Shown piece by piece: positions 49,863 to 58,260 of a stretch of DNA of 64,000 bases (positions are counted from its first letter, which is position 1; each line of letters opens with the position of its first letter). Source of the stretch: Rathayibacter sp. SW19 (lineage in GTDB: Bacteria; Actinomycetota; Actinomycetes; Actinomycetales; Microbacteriaceae); the NCBI RefSeq assembly GCF_030866825.1, contig NZ_CP133020.1:124001-188000 (forward strand), written 5' to 3'. Both the position numbers and the translations under genes were made by a program. Below the pieces are notes generated by a model. That model saw only the letters and a list, made by a program, of their open reading frames with translations. It made no database searches and was not told the origin of the DNA.

Positions 49863-50630
49863 ATGACGACTCAACAGCAGATCAGTGCTGAGATGCGCGC
49901 GATCGAAGATGAGGCCCGCCGCGCCGTCGAGGCAGGGGGCACGCCGGAGGTGCACCCGCGTCGCGACTACGCGCCGTACCGCAGTTCGGTGCTGCGGCAT
50001 CCGACGCACGAGTTGGTGCGGGTGGACCCGGAGGAGGTCGAACGTTTCTCGCCCGCATTCGGCCACACCGATGTCAACCCGCTCGAAAGCGATCTGACGA
50101 TCCAGCACTCCGGGGAACCCCTCGGCGTGCGCATCACAGTCTCCGGCCGGGTGCTCGATGGCCAGGGCCGGCCGGTGCGCAGCCAGCTGATCGAGATCTG
50201 GCAGGCGAATTCGGGCGGGAGATATGTGCATAAGCGGGATCAGCATCCGGCGCCGCTCGACCCGAACTTCACCGGTGTCGGTCGTGCGATCACCGGTGAG
50301 AGCGGGGAGTACCAGTTCACGACGATCAAGCCGGGCCCGTACCCGTGGAAGAATCACACCAACGCGTGGCGGCCTGCACATATCCACTTCTCGTTGTTCG
50401 GGTCGGCGTTCACGCAACGCTTGGTGACGCAGATGTATTTTCCGGGTGACCCGCTGTTCGCGCTCGATCCGATCTATCAGTCGATCACCGACCCGGCCGC
50501 GCGCGAACGGCTGATCGGCCGCTACGACCACGACCTGAGTGCGCCAGAGTTCTCACTGGGCTACCTGTGGGATATTGTGCTCACCGGCCCGCGGTCGACG
50601 TGGATGGAGAGCGAGGACCACCATGCCTGA
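49863..50630 (+). CDS. pcaH: Protocatechuate 3,4-dioxygenase beta subunit
   Basis: 255 aa from the ATG at 49863, 15 bp after the repeat array. Intradiol dioxygenase that cleaves protocatechuate to 3-carboxy-cis,cis-muconate; the beta subunit carries the iron. The pattern LGVRITVSGRVLDGQGRPVR with IEIWQANSGGRYVHK is the intradiol core, and GPYPWKNHTNAWRPAHIHFS contains the His pair that binds Fe(III). Overlaps pcaG by 8 bp. Confidence 0.95.
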   Translation: MTTQQQISAEMRAIEDEARRAVEAGGTPEVHPRRDYAPYRSSVLRHPTHELVRVDPEEVERFSPAFGHTDVNPLESDLTIQHSGEPLGVRITVSGRVLDGQGRPVRSQLIEIWQANSGGRYVHKRDQHPAPLDPNFTGVGRAITGESGEYQFTTIKPGPYPWKNHTNAWRPAHIHFSLFGSAFTQRLVTQMYFPGDPLFALDPIYQSITDPAARERLIGRYDHDLSAPEFSLGYLWDIVLTGPRSTWMESEDHHA

Positions 50631-51195
50631 TTCGGAATCGACGCCGCGTTACGCGCAAACCCCCTCGCAGACCGTCGGGCCGTTCTTCGGAAATGCGCTC
50701 CCGTATCACGGCGGGCCCGAACTTGTGCCCGCCCGACTGGCGCAGGCGATCCGCCTGCATGGCAGCGTCTACGACGGTGAGGGAACCCCGGTTCCGGATG
50801 CGCTCATCGAGCTCTGGCAGGCGGACGGTGCCGGCCGCATTTCGCACGAGCAGGGGAGTCTGGATCGTGATGGTTACACCTTCACAGGCTTCGGAAGGGC
50901 GGCAACGAATCTTGCCGGTCATTACCTGTTCACCACGGTGAAGCCGGGGGCCGTCGGTGCCGCAGCACCATACGTGCTTGTCACGGTGTTCGCCCGTGGG
51001 CTCCTGCACCATCTGTTCACGCGCGCATATTTCCCTGAGGACGCGCAGGCGCAGGCAACGGATGCCGTGCTGGCCGCCGTTCCGGCCGAGCGCCGGGCCA
51101 CCCTGGTCGCGATCGCGGACGGTGAGCGTTCGTACCGGTTCGACATCCGGTTGCAGGGCGACGGCGAGACGGTCTTCTTGGATTTCGATGCCTGA
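50623..51195 (+). CDS. pcaG: Protocatechuate 3,4-dioxygenase alpha subunit
   Basis: 190 aa from the ATG at 50623. Starts with the family segment QTPSQTVGPFFGNALPY; IRLHGSVYDGEGTPVPDALI is the beta-sandwich start. As expected of the alpha chain the iron ligands are not complete; the subunit builds the active-site wall with PcaH. Starts inside the pcaH 3' end and overlaps pcaB by 8 bp, so the four genes pcaHGBL form a tightly coupled unit. Confidence 0.95.
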   Translation: MPDSESTPRYAQTPSQTVGPFFGNALPYHGGPELVPARLAQAIRLHGSVYDGEGTPVPDALIELWQADGAGRISHEQGSLDRDGYTFTGFGRAATNLAGHYLFTTVKPGAVGAAAPYVLVTVFARGLLHHLFTRAYFPEDAQAQATDAVLAAVPAERRATLVAIADGERSYRFDIRLQGDGETVFLDFDA

Positions 51196-52735
51196 GCTGG
51201 AGAACAATTCCACGCGAGACGCGAAACGAAGCCCCGCGCTCGAGTCAAGCCGTACGGCCGGGCTGCTCGACCCGCTGAGCCAAGGCACGGGTGCCGGGCG
51301 CCTGACCGGTGATCTCGCCTGGCTACAGGCGCTCGTCGATGCAGAACTCGGCCTGACACGTGCGCTCATCCGGGCAGGGCTCGTGCCGTTGTGGATGAGA
51401 GGGATCGTCGACGATTTGTCCGACGCAGGCACGCTTGACCTCGTGGCGATCGCTGAAGCAGGCAGGGCGGGCGGCAACCCGGTCATGCCACTGGTGAAGG
51501 CGCTCGGGCGAGCGGCGGAGGAACGCCGGGCCGGCGCATCCGATCACATCCACGTCGGGGCAACAAGCCAGGACATCCTGGACTCCGCCGCGATGCTCGT
51601 TGCCCACCGGGTGACCGCAGCGGTGGCGGATGCCTTGGCAGACCTCGCGGGCACCCTCGCGGCGCTCGCCGCACGGCATCGCACGACACCCATGGCTGGT
51701 CGCACGCTTGGTCAGCAGGCGTCGCCGACGAGCTTCGGGCTGGTGGTCGCCGGCTGGCTGGATGCTGTGGTCACCGCACGCGAGCGTGTTGAAGCGGTGC
51801 GAGACGCGCTACCCGTGCAGCTGGGCGGAGCCGTCGGGAATCTGGCCGTACTCGGCGATATCGTCGCCGCGCGGCAGCCCAGCGCTGACCCACAGATTGT
51901 CGTGGACACCATCATTGCCGGTTACGCTGCAACGCTCGGCCTGCGTGCGCCCGTGATCCCGTGGCACGCGAATCGGCTGCCGATCACCGAGCTCGGCGAT
52001 GCCCTTGCGGGCGCGACCGGTGCGGTCGGCGCATTCGCATTGGACGTGACCGTGTTGGCGCGCACCGAGATCGGCGAACTGTCCGAGCAGCTGGCCGACG
52101 GCGAAGGCGGCTCCTCCGCTATGCCGCACAAGCGCAACCCGGTGACCGCGTTCTTGGTCGTGGCGGCGGCCCGACGCGCGCCGGGACTGTTGTCCACACT
52201 GCACGGCAGCCTGCTCGCCGAGGACCAGCGGCCCAGCGGCGCGTGGCATGCCGAGTGGCCGACGCTGCGCGACCTGGGAAGTCTCACGGTCGCCGCAACG
52301 GAGAGTGCAGCCTCGCTCGCGGCCCGCCTCGACGTCGATGCAGAGCGGATGCGCGCCAACCTCGAGCTCACTGATGGTCTTATTTTCAGTGAGCGCGTTA
52401 GCACGATCCTCGGCGAAGCGCTTGGCAAGCGGGCCGCGTTCGAACTCGTCGAGGCGGCGGCACGCGAGTCCGTCGCGACGCACCGGCCGCTGCGCGTCGT
52501 GCTGTCCGCCCGCCTCGTCGCCGATGGCCATCCGGAGACTTTGCGCGCGGCGGTGTGGAATGCCTTCGATCCGGATGCCGCGCTCGGCAATTCCGGCCCG
52601 ATGATCGATGCCGTGCTGGCGCGGGAGCGCGCACAGCGCGACCAAACGCGGCGCGAGGAGGCCGATCACGACCGGGCCGACACCGTGTATGCCGACACCG
52701 GACGGGCCGCAACGAAAAGGACGGAACTTTCATGA
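51188..52735 (+). CDS. pcaB: 3-carboxy-cis,cis-muconate cycloisomerase
   Basis: 515 aa from the ATG at 51188; a fumarase/aspartase-fold enzyme that converts 3-carboxymuconate to 4-carboxymuconolactone. Superfamily signature GGSSAMPHKRNP at about residue 315, HVGATSQDILDSA near residue 120, and LGQQASPTSFG. Longer than the 450-residue proteobacterial enzyme because of a C-terminal extension with charged residues after about residue 455. Overlaps pcaL by 4 bp. Confidence 0.94.
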   Translation: MPELENNSTRDAKRSPALESSRTAGLLDPLSQGTGAGRLTGDLAWLQALVDAELGLTRALIRAGLVPLWMRGIVDDLSDAGTLDLVAIAEAGRAGGNPVMPLVKALGRAAEERRAGASDHIHVGATSQDILDSAAMLVAHRVTAAVADALADLAGTLAALAARHRTTPMAGRTLGQQASPTSFGLVVAGWLDAVVTARERVEAVRDALPVQLGGAVGNLAVLGDIVAARQPSADPQIVVDTIIAGYAATLGLRAPVIPWHANRLPITELGDALAGATGAVGAFALDVTVLARTEIGELSEQLADGEGGSSAMPHKRNPVTAFLVVAAARRAPGLLSTLHGSLLAEDQRPSGAWHAEWPTLRDLGSLTVAATESAASLAARLDVDAERMRANLELTDGLIFSERVSTILGEALGKRAAFELVEAAARESVATHRPLRVVLSARLVADGHPETLRAAVWNAFDPDAALGNSGPMIDAVLARERAQRDQTRREEADHDRADTVYADTGRAATKRTELS

Positions 52736-54015
52736 GCATCCCATCACTTCGCTGTTCGGTCGCGCCAGTGCGCAGTGGCGCGCCCGACGCCGAGCTACTG
52801 GTGCTGGGGCCGTCACTCGGCACCACGAGCGAACTGTGGTCCGGTGTGCTCGATGCCCTGTCCGAGCACTATCGCGTACTGCGCTACGACTTGCCGGGGC
52901 ACGGTTTCAGTCCGGCGACGACACAGCCGTTCACGGTCGCGGATCTTGCGGATGCCGTGGTCGACCTTGTCGACGAAGTCGGAGGCGGCGCATTCCATTA
53001 TGCAGGCGTGTCGCTCGGTGGTGCGGTCGGGCTGCAACTGGGGCTCCGGCACCCGTCGAGGTTGTTGAGCCTCACCGCCATCTGCACCGGGGCGAAGATC
53101 GGCGAAACGCACGGTTGGATCGAACGGGCAGCGCAAGTGCGTGCGAGCGGAACGGCATCCGTCGTCGCGGGCAGCGCCCGGCGCTGGTTCGCGCCCGGCT
53201 TTCTCGAACGCGATCCGGATGCCGGTGGCGCGGCGCTGAACGCACTCCTGACGATCGACGATGAATCCTACGCTCTGTGCTGCGAGGCGCTCGCCGGTCA
53301 CGATGTCACTGCTCGGCTCGGCGAGATCGACGTGCGGACACTGGCCGTCGCAGGCGAGGCGGATGAGTCGGCGCCGCCGGCGAAGCTGCGGGAACTGGCC
53401 GACGGCATCCACGGGGCGCGTTATGGCGAGATCGCAGGTGCCGCACACTTGCCGATGTTAGAGCGCCCAGCCGAACTGGTGGCGCTAGTGCTCGCGCACA
53501 TCGGCGGGGCGGATGCGGATGCTGCTAGCGGGACTGCGGCGGATGCTGCTGCGAGCGCTGGTGCCGATGTTGCGGCGGGCGCTGCCGCGGATATACCGAC
53601 GCAACCACCGCGCACGCGCACCAACGAGGAAACGTACGCGGCTGGCACTGCGATGCGCCGTGCCGTGCTCGGCGACGCGCACGTCGACGCGTCGACCGCT
53701 GCGATCACGCCGGAGACCGCCGACTTTCAGGACTTCATCGCCCGCTACGCGTGGGGTGATGTCTGGACCCGGCCCGGGCTCGACCGGCGTACCCGGAGTT
53801 TCATCACCATCGCGGCACTCGTCTCCGGCGGGCACGACAATGAGGTGGCGATGCACATCCGGGGTGCGCTGACGAATGGGCTGACGCGCGCCGAGATCAG
53901 CGAGACGCTGCTGCACGTGGCGATCTATGCAGGGGTTCCGGCCGCGAACTCCGCCTTCGCGATCGCGCGGGAGGTCTTCGCGCAGTTGGATGCGGATGCC
54001 GAGGCCAACTCATGA
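52732..54015 (+). CDS. pcaL: Fused 3-oxoadipate enol-lactonase and 4-carboxymuconolactone decarboxylase
   Basis: 427 aa. Residues 1-260 are an alpha/beta-hydrolase (PcaD) with nucleophile elbow GVSLGG and the His in GAAHLPMLERP; residues 310-425 are a carboxymuconolactone decarboxylase (PcaC) with TRRSFITIAAL-like and NGLTRAEISETLLHVAIYAG motifs. The fusion is known as PcaL in other actinobacteria. Joining them is a linker of about 40 residues, almost only Ala, Asp and Gly, encoded by repeated GCGGATGCTGCT units. Performs two consecutive steps, giving beta-ketoadipate. Confidence 0.95.
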   Translation: MSIPSLRCSVAPVRSGAPDAELLVLGPSLGTTSELWSGVLDALSEHYRVLRYDLPGHGFSPATTQPFTVADLADAVVDLVDEVGGGAFHYAGVSLGGAVGLQLGLRHPSRLLSLTAICTGAKIGETHGWIERAAQVRASGTASVVAGSARRWFAPGFLERDPDAGGAALNALLTIDDESYALCCEALAGHDVTARLGEIDVRTLAVAGEADESAPPAKLRELADGIHGARYGEIAGAAHLPMLERPAELVALVLAHIGGADADAASGTAADAAASAGADVAAGAAADIPTQPPRTRTNEETYAAGTAMRRAVLGDAHVDASTAAITPETADFQDFIARYAWGDVWTRPGLDRRTRSFITIAALVSGGHDNEVAMHIRGALTNGLTRAEISETLLHVAIYAGVPAANSAFAIAREVFAQLDADAEANS

Positions 54016-54027
54016 GCTCGCATCTCG

Positions 54028-54203
54028 CTGGTCGAGTAGGTGGCGCGCGCCCTGCTGGTCGAGTAGGTCGCGCGCGCCCCGCTGGTCGAGTAGGTCGCTC
54101 TGCGACCGTATCGAGACCTCGGAGGCCGATCTCGGGAAGTCTCGATACGGAGGTCTCGATACGCGTATTCGCTGTGCTCAGGCGCCACTCGACCAGCGAG
54201 TGC
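54028..54203. repeat. Interspersed palindromic repeats between pcaL and pcaF
   Basis: Three direct 27-bp copies starting CTGGTCGAGTAGGT, then CCGTATCGAGAC (54106-54117) pairing with GTCTCGATACGG (54139-54150), and an end reading CACTCGACCAGCGAGTG. Same family as the arrays at 29057 and 49570. Confidence 0.88.
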
Positions 54204-54261
54204 AGTGAGGAGCCCGCTGCACAGTGAGGCCGAAAATTCGAGCGAACCGAACAAAGGACGC

Positions 54262-55491
54262 ATGACCATGAACAAGCCGTTGAGGGACGTCGTCATCTGC
54301 GAACCTCTGCGCACGCCGATCGGGCGTTTCGGTGGCGTGTTCAAGACGGTGCCGCCGGTCGACTTGGCATCGACGGTGATCCGCGCGCTCGTTAAACGCA
54401 CCGGGATCGACGGCGCTGCAGTCGACGACGTGATCTTCGGGCAGGGCTATCCGTCCGCAGAGGCAGCGCCGATCGCGCGGGTCGCGGCGCTGAATGCCGG
54501 TCTGCCGGTGACCGTGGGCGGCCTGCAGCTGGATCGTCGCTGCGGCTCGGGCCTGCAGGCGATCCTGGACGCGGCGATGCAAGTGCAAACCGGTGTCAGC
54601 GACGTCGTGATCGCCGGCGGTGTCGACTCGATGAGTCAGGCGCCGCTCTACACAGTCGATGCGCGGTGGGGCATCTCGGGCACCGTTGGCGTGTTTCTGC
54701 GGGACGCGCTGGGCCGCGCTCGTGAGACCGCAGGCGGCCGCAACTATCCGGTGCCGGACGGCATGCTGGAAACGGCGGAGAATCTGCGCCGCGACTTCTC
54801 AATCAGCCGCGAAGAACAGGACGCCCTGGCGTTGCGCTCGCAGCAGCGCGCCGCGCGTGCGGTGGCACAGGGGCGCTTCGACGACGAGATCGTTCCGGTC
54901 ACGGTGCCTGGCCGCAAGGGCGACACGATCGTGGACAAAGACGAGTCGCCGCGCCCGGACAGCACGCTGGAGGGCCTTGCCGCGCTGCGCCCCGCCCTGT
55001 TGAAGAAGGACCCGACCGCCACCGTCACAGCCGGCAATGCGAGTGCGCAAAATGACGCCGGGGCTGCCTGCCTGGTGACCAGTGCGGAACGCGCCGTCGA
55101 GCTTGGCCTGACCCCGCTGGTGCGTATGGTCACCTGGGCGCGCGGGGGCGTCGAGCCCTCACGCATGGGTCTGGGGCCGGTCGTGGCCGTGCCGAAGGCG
55201 CTGGCGCGGGCTCGGCTGTCGCTGGCCGACATGGATCTCATCGAGTTGAACGAGGCGTTCGCCGTGCAGGTGCTGGCCGTGACCCGCAAGTGGGCGTTCG
55301 TCGACGAGGACTGGGATCGGACCAACGTGAACGGGTCCGGAATCTCGCTCGGGCATCCGGTTGGGGCGACAGGAGCGCGCATTCTCGCGACCGGGGCACG
55401 CCAGTTGCACCGTGACGGCGGCCGCTACCTGCTGGAGACGATGTGCATCGCCGGCGGCCAAGGGCTCGCGGCGATCTTCGAGCGGGTTTGA
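54262..55491 (+). CDS. pcaF: Beta-ketoadipyl-CoA thiolase (acetyl-CoA C-acyltransferase)
   Basis: 409 aa; ATG at 54262, with a second ATG at 54268 better spaced from AAAGGA (54253-54258). Thiolase cleaving beta-ketoadipyl-CoA to succinyl-CoA and acetyl-CoA. The acylated Cys is in LDRRCGSGLQAILDAAMQV at about residue 92, with NVNGSGISLGHPVGATGAR and the second catalytic Cys in MCIAGGQGLA at the end. Final enzyme of this part of the pathway; pcaI for the CoA transfer step is at the right edge. Confidence 0.94.
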   Translation: MTMNKPLRDVVICEPLRTPIGRFGGVFKTVPPVDLASTVIRALVKRTGIDGAAVDDVIFGQGYPSAEAAPIARVAALNAGLPVTVGGLQLDRRCGSGLQAILDAAMQVQTGVSDVVIAGGVDSMSQAPLYTVDARWGISGTVGVFLRDALGRARETAGGRNYPVPDGMLETAENLRRDFSISREEQDALALRSQQRAARAVAQGRFDDEIVPVTVPGRKGDTIVDKDESPRPDSTLEGLAALRPALLKKDPTATVTAGNASAQNDAGAACLVTSAERAVELGLTPLVRMVTWARGGVEPSRMGLGPVVAVPKALARARLSLADMDLIELNEAFAVQVLAVTRKWAFVDEDWDRTNVNGSGISLGHPVGATGARILATGARQLHRDGGRYLLETMCIAGGQGLAAIFERV

Positions 55492-55936
55492 GGGGTCGCG
55501 CGCTGCAGTAGTGTCAAGCTGGCGTCCGTGTTCCACACCGGCCCGCAGGTAGTCGGTGTCGTACCCAATTCGGCTCGCCGGGTTGCCTGTGCCGCCTCGA
55601 AGGCAACCTTTTGGTGAATTTCGATCACACAGTTTCCACCCAGTCCTCACCGTTCGCAAGATCGCTCCCTCCTTCCGCGGCTGCGCCGCGTATGCATGCA
55701 TACGTTGTCTAACGCCGCTCGCGCGTCCCAAAGAATGCCATAAACTTTGAAACTTCAAACGCATGCTTCTCTAAAGTCCAAAAGATCCAACCCAAAAACC
55801 CAAAGTGGCTGATCGTCGCGTTCGGGCTACGCGACCTATTGCCCGAAGGCCGCAAACCATTCATCAACGATCCGCTGTGCTCGCGCGCCCGGGAAGACGT
55901 CCTCGCCCCACTGCGATACGACTTGATTGGCTATCC
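55492..55936. other. Gap without an intact gene; AT-richer segment and possible decayed coding
   Basis: 55690-55800 is distinctly AT-richer than the genome and contains ATGCATGCATACG. From 55807 a plus frame reads LIVAFGLRDLLPEGRKPFIN then a charged stretch without a start codon; I do not recognise it. It runs into an FAH-like remnant. The whole looks like a junction of inserted or decaying DNA. Confidence 0.4.
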
Positions 55937-56040
55937 ACCATCCGCCATGCGGGACTTCGTCGCCTCGAGGAACACGTTGAGGGTGTGAGCATGGGCGCAT
56001 CCGGCAGCACAGCTGGCATTCGTCCTGAGTGGTACTTGGA
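55937..56040 (+). pseudogene. Frameshifted fragment of a fumarylacetoacetate-hydrolase-family gene
   Basis: With one base restored at about 55964 the translation is MRDFVAFEEHVEGVSMGA then GIRPEWY, closely matching residues 72-100 of the intact FAH gene 1.1 kb downstream (IRDFIAFEQHVEGVSMGA, VRPEWY). Similarity stops on both sides. The two copies differ at many positions, so this is an old paralogue fragment, not a recent copy. The toxin-antitoxin operator begins 19 bp later. Confidence 0.7.
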
Positions 56041-56058
56041 GACGTGCTCAGCTCAGGA

Positions 56059-56079
56059 TGTCCGGACCTCGTCCGGACA
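56059..56079. promoter_or_regulatory. 21-bp operator TGTCCGGAC-CTC-GTCCGGACA of the TacAT module
   Basis: Perfect inverted repeat whose halves are themselves GTCCGGAC palindromes. TACAAT (-10) at 56083-56088 follows directly, 7 nt before the antitoxin ATG, so the operator covers the -35 region. Fits autoregulation by a ribbon-helix-helix antitoxin. Confidence 0.75.
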
Positions 56080-56095
56080 AAGTACAATAGTGGGC

Positions 56096-56386
56096 ATGAG
56101 TGACATGGCGAAAAAGCCATCCAGACGGCACCGGATCGAGGTTCGGGTGACGCCGGAACAAGACGTCTTAATCCGGCAGGCCGCGTACCTCGAGTACACC
56201 ACCGTCACGTCCTTCGTGCTTGCGACTGCCACCGCGCACGCTGCCTCGGTGGTCGAGCGGCATCACGACACTACCTTGTCGAATGCAGCGTTCGACCGAT
56301 TCATCAGCGCGCTAGACGGCCCCGCAGAGCCGGTGTCAGAGATCTCCGAACTGTTCCGGCGCCACCCGAAGTTACCTGAAGAGTGA
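56096..56386 (+). CDS. DUF1778 antitoxin (TacA-like, ribbon-helix-helix)
   Basis: 96 aa from the ATG at 56096, leaderless by the TACAAT box. N-terminal RHRIEVRVTPEQDVLIRQAA is the ribbon-helix-helix of DUF1778, followed by TSFVLATATAHAASVVERH and a C-terminal neutralising region with the family end FDRFISALDGPAEP. Inhibits the GNAT toxin encoded behind it and represses the module through the upstream palindrome. Overlaps the toxin start by 4 bp (GTGA). Confidence 0.92.
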   Translation: MSDMAKKPSRRHRIEVRVTPEQDVLIRQAAYLEYTTVTSFVLATATAHAASVVERHHDTTLSNAAFDRFISALDGPAEPVSEISELFRRHPKLPEE

Positions 56387-56880
56387 GACCCCGCCGGCTC
56401 GAACGCTGCGGTAGGAGCCATGTCCTCTCGGGGTTCGAGTCCGGCCGCGAGCCTCTCGACTCCTGGCTGATCAACTACGCTCTCGCAGCACAGCGCGTGG
56501 ATTCCGCACGTACATTCGTGCTCGCGGACGCCGACTCAGTCGTCGGCTACTTCAGCCTGACCATGGGATCCGTGAGGCGGGCCGACGCTCCAGACAAGCT
56601 CGTGCGCGGCCTCCCTGCGTACCCGGTCGGCGTCGTCCTACTGGCCCGGCTCGCGGTCCGCTTCGACCGACAAGGCGAGGGTCTCGGCGCGCAGCTGCTG
56701 GCCGAAGCCCTCCGTAAGGCTGTCTTCGCGGGAGAGTCGGCGGCTGCGCGACTGGTGGTGGTGGACGCAATCGACGATTCGGCCGCAGATTTCTATGCGC
56801 ACCACGGATTCATTACGATCCCCGAGCACCCACAACGCCTTTACCGGCGCATTACGGACATCAAAGCCAGCCTCGGCTGA
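56383..56880 (+). CDS. GNAT-family toxin (TacT-like)
   Basis: 165 aa, GTG start. TacT-type toxins acetylate the amino acid on charged tRNA and stop translation. The fold includes FESGREPLDSWLINYALAAQ at the start, the active region TFVLADADSVVGYFSLTMGS, the acetyl-CoA loop FDRQGEGLGAQLLAEALRKA and the catalytic Tyr in DFYAHHGFI. All core elements are present, so the toxin looks intact. Paired with the DUF1778 antitoxin. Located between a broken and an intact FAH gene. Confidence 0.92.
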   Translation: MRPRRLERCGRSHVLSGFESGREPLDSWLINYALAAQRVDSARTFVLADADSVVGYFSLTMGSVRRADAPDKLVRGLPAYPVGVVLLARLAVRFDRQGEGLGAQLLAEALRKAVFAGESAAARLVVVDAIDDSAADFYAHHGFITIPEHPQRLYRRITDIKASLG

Positions 56881-56903
56881 GCGCGCACGGACGGGAGCCC
56901 CTG

Positions 56904-57890
56904 ATGAAGATCGCAACCTGGATGCACACCGGTGCACAATTCGCCGGTTTCGTCAGCGACGACCGCGCCTATGCGCTACCTGCCGGCACTACCGTGCTCG
57001 ACCTGGTGCAGAGCGGACTGGCGGATGCGCTCGCTGCCGGGCGCGCGCTCGTGGCTGGCGCGGCATCCGTTCCGCTCGGCCACGTGACGCTGTTGCCGCC
57101 GCTGCATCCGCCGTCGATCCGGGACTTCATCGCCTTCGAGCAACACGTCGAGGGCGTGAGCATGGGCGCACCCAGCGGTGCGCGCGACGTTCGCCCCGAG
57201 TGGTACGAGGCGCCGACCTTCTATTTCACAAACCCGCACACTCTGCGGGCGACGGGCGACGAGATCGCGGCACCGTCCGGCAGTCGCGCTCTCGACTTCG
57301 AGCTCGAGGTGGCCGCCGTCATCGGTGCGGTCGCCGCCAGCGATGGGCGCAACCTCACCCCGGCTGAGGCACACGAGCATATCTTCGGCTACACCATTCT
57401 CAACGACTGGTCGGCTCGTGACCTGCAACGTCGCGAGACACGACTGAACCTCGGCCCGTGCAAGGGCAAGGACTTCGCGAACACTCTGGGCCCGTGGATC
57501 GTCACCGCAGACGAATTCGAAACCCTGCACGATGCGGACGGCTTTCTACCCATCGCCATGTCGGTCTCGATCAACGGCGTCGAGTTCGGCCGCGACCTGC
57601 TCTCGAACATGGGCTGGCCGTTCGCTGAACTGGTCGCTTACGCCGCGCGTGACTCTCGGATCGTGCCGGGCGACGTGCTGGGCAGTGGCACGGCAGGCGG
57701 CGGATGCCTCTTCGAAGCGTGGGGACGCAACCGCATGCAGACGCCGCCCCCGCTACAACCCGGCGACGTCGTGCGGATGGAGATCGAGGGCATCGGCGCG
57801 ATTGAGAACCGCGTGGTCGCAGGCGTCGAGTTGCCTCCGGTTCCCCGCGCCCGCGTACGCACACGCAGCGGGGTGGATCCGCAGTTGTAG
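56904..57890 (+). CDS. Fumarylacetoacetate hydrolase family protein
   Basis: 328 aa. The catalytic domain starts at about residue 70 (IRDFIAFEQHVEGVSMGA); metal ligands are in LDFELEVAAVIG and FGYTILNDWSARDLQRRE, and GSGTAGGGCLFE is near the C-terminus. Family members hydrolyse C-C bonds of acylpyruvates or act as isomerases in aromatic ring degradation. It follows the toxin by 23 bp, but its natural group is probably the aromatic genes around it. Substrate unknown. Confidence 0.9.
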   Translation: MKIATWMHTGAQFAGFVSDDRAYALPAGTTVLDLVQSGLADALAAGRALVAGAASVPLGHVTLLPPLHPPSIRDFIAFEQHVEGVSMGAPSGARDVRPEWYEAPTFYFTNPHTLRATGDEIAAPSGSRALDFELEVAAVIGAVAASDGRNLTPAEAHEHIFGYTILNDWSARDLQRRETRLNLGPCKGKDFANTLGPWIVTADEFETLHDADGFLPIAMSVSINGVEFGRDLLSNMGWPFAELVAYAARDSRIVPGDVLGSGTAGGGCLFEAWGRNRMQTPPPLQPGDVVRMEIEGIGAIENRVVAGVELPPVPRARVRTRSGVDPQL

Positions 57891-57966
57891 CGTGGGCTCA
57901 ATGAGCAAAAATTGACTCCGGCCTGGCGAACTCACTTCGCGACGATCGCTCAGCGGTCCGGGTCTG

Positions 57967-58260
57967 TCAATAATCCAAGGTCTCGTAGAACTCCTTGCGA
58001 CGCGCTTCGAGCGCGGGGATGGCCTGGCCGAGGCCCCAGGTCTTGAAATGGTCATATTCGGAGTGCGCTGCAAGGGCGGCATCATCGGCGTAGATTTCAA
58101 AGATTCGGAACACGCGGGGCTTCGCCGGATCCTGATAGACCTGGTAGTAGAGGTTGCCTTCCTCGCTGCGAGAGGCGGGGGCAAGCTGCTCGAGCGCGGC
58201 GCGCACGGTCTCTTCCTCGCCTGGTTTGGCGATCCAGGTAGCGCTGAGAACTTTGGCCAT
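57967..58260 (-). CDS. Antibiotic-biosynthesis-monooxygenase-fold protein (putative quinol monooxygenase)
   Basis: 97 aa from the ATG at 58260, preceded by AAAGGACGG. Ferredoxin-like ABM fold: VLSATWIAKPGEEETVRAAL, EEGNLYYQVYQDPAKPRVFR and AALAAHSEYDHFKTW, close to YgiN-type quinol monooxygenases, which act without cofactor as dimers. May detoxify quinones formed in aromatic degradation. Convergent with the FAH gene. Confidence 0.88.
   Translation of the reverse strand: MAKVLSATWIAKPGEEETVRAALEQLAPASRSEEGNLYYQVYQDPAKPRVFRIFEIYADDAALAAHSEYDHFKTWGLGQAIPALEARRKEFYETLDY

Noticed and set aside
56420..56450. GGTTCGAGTCC motif resembling a tRNA T-arm
   Set aside because: It is inside the GNAT toxin gene and no cloverleaf can be built around it.
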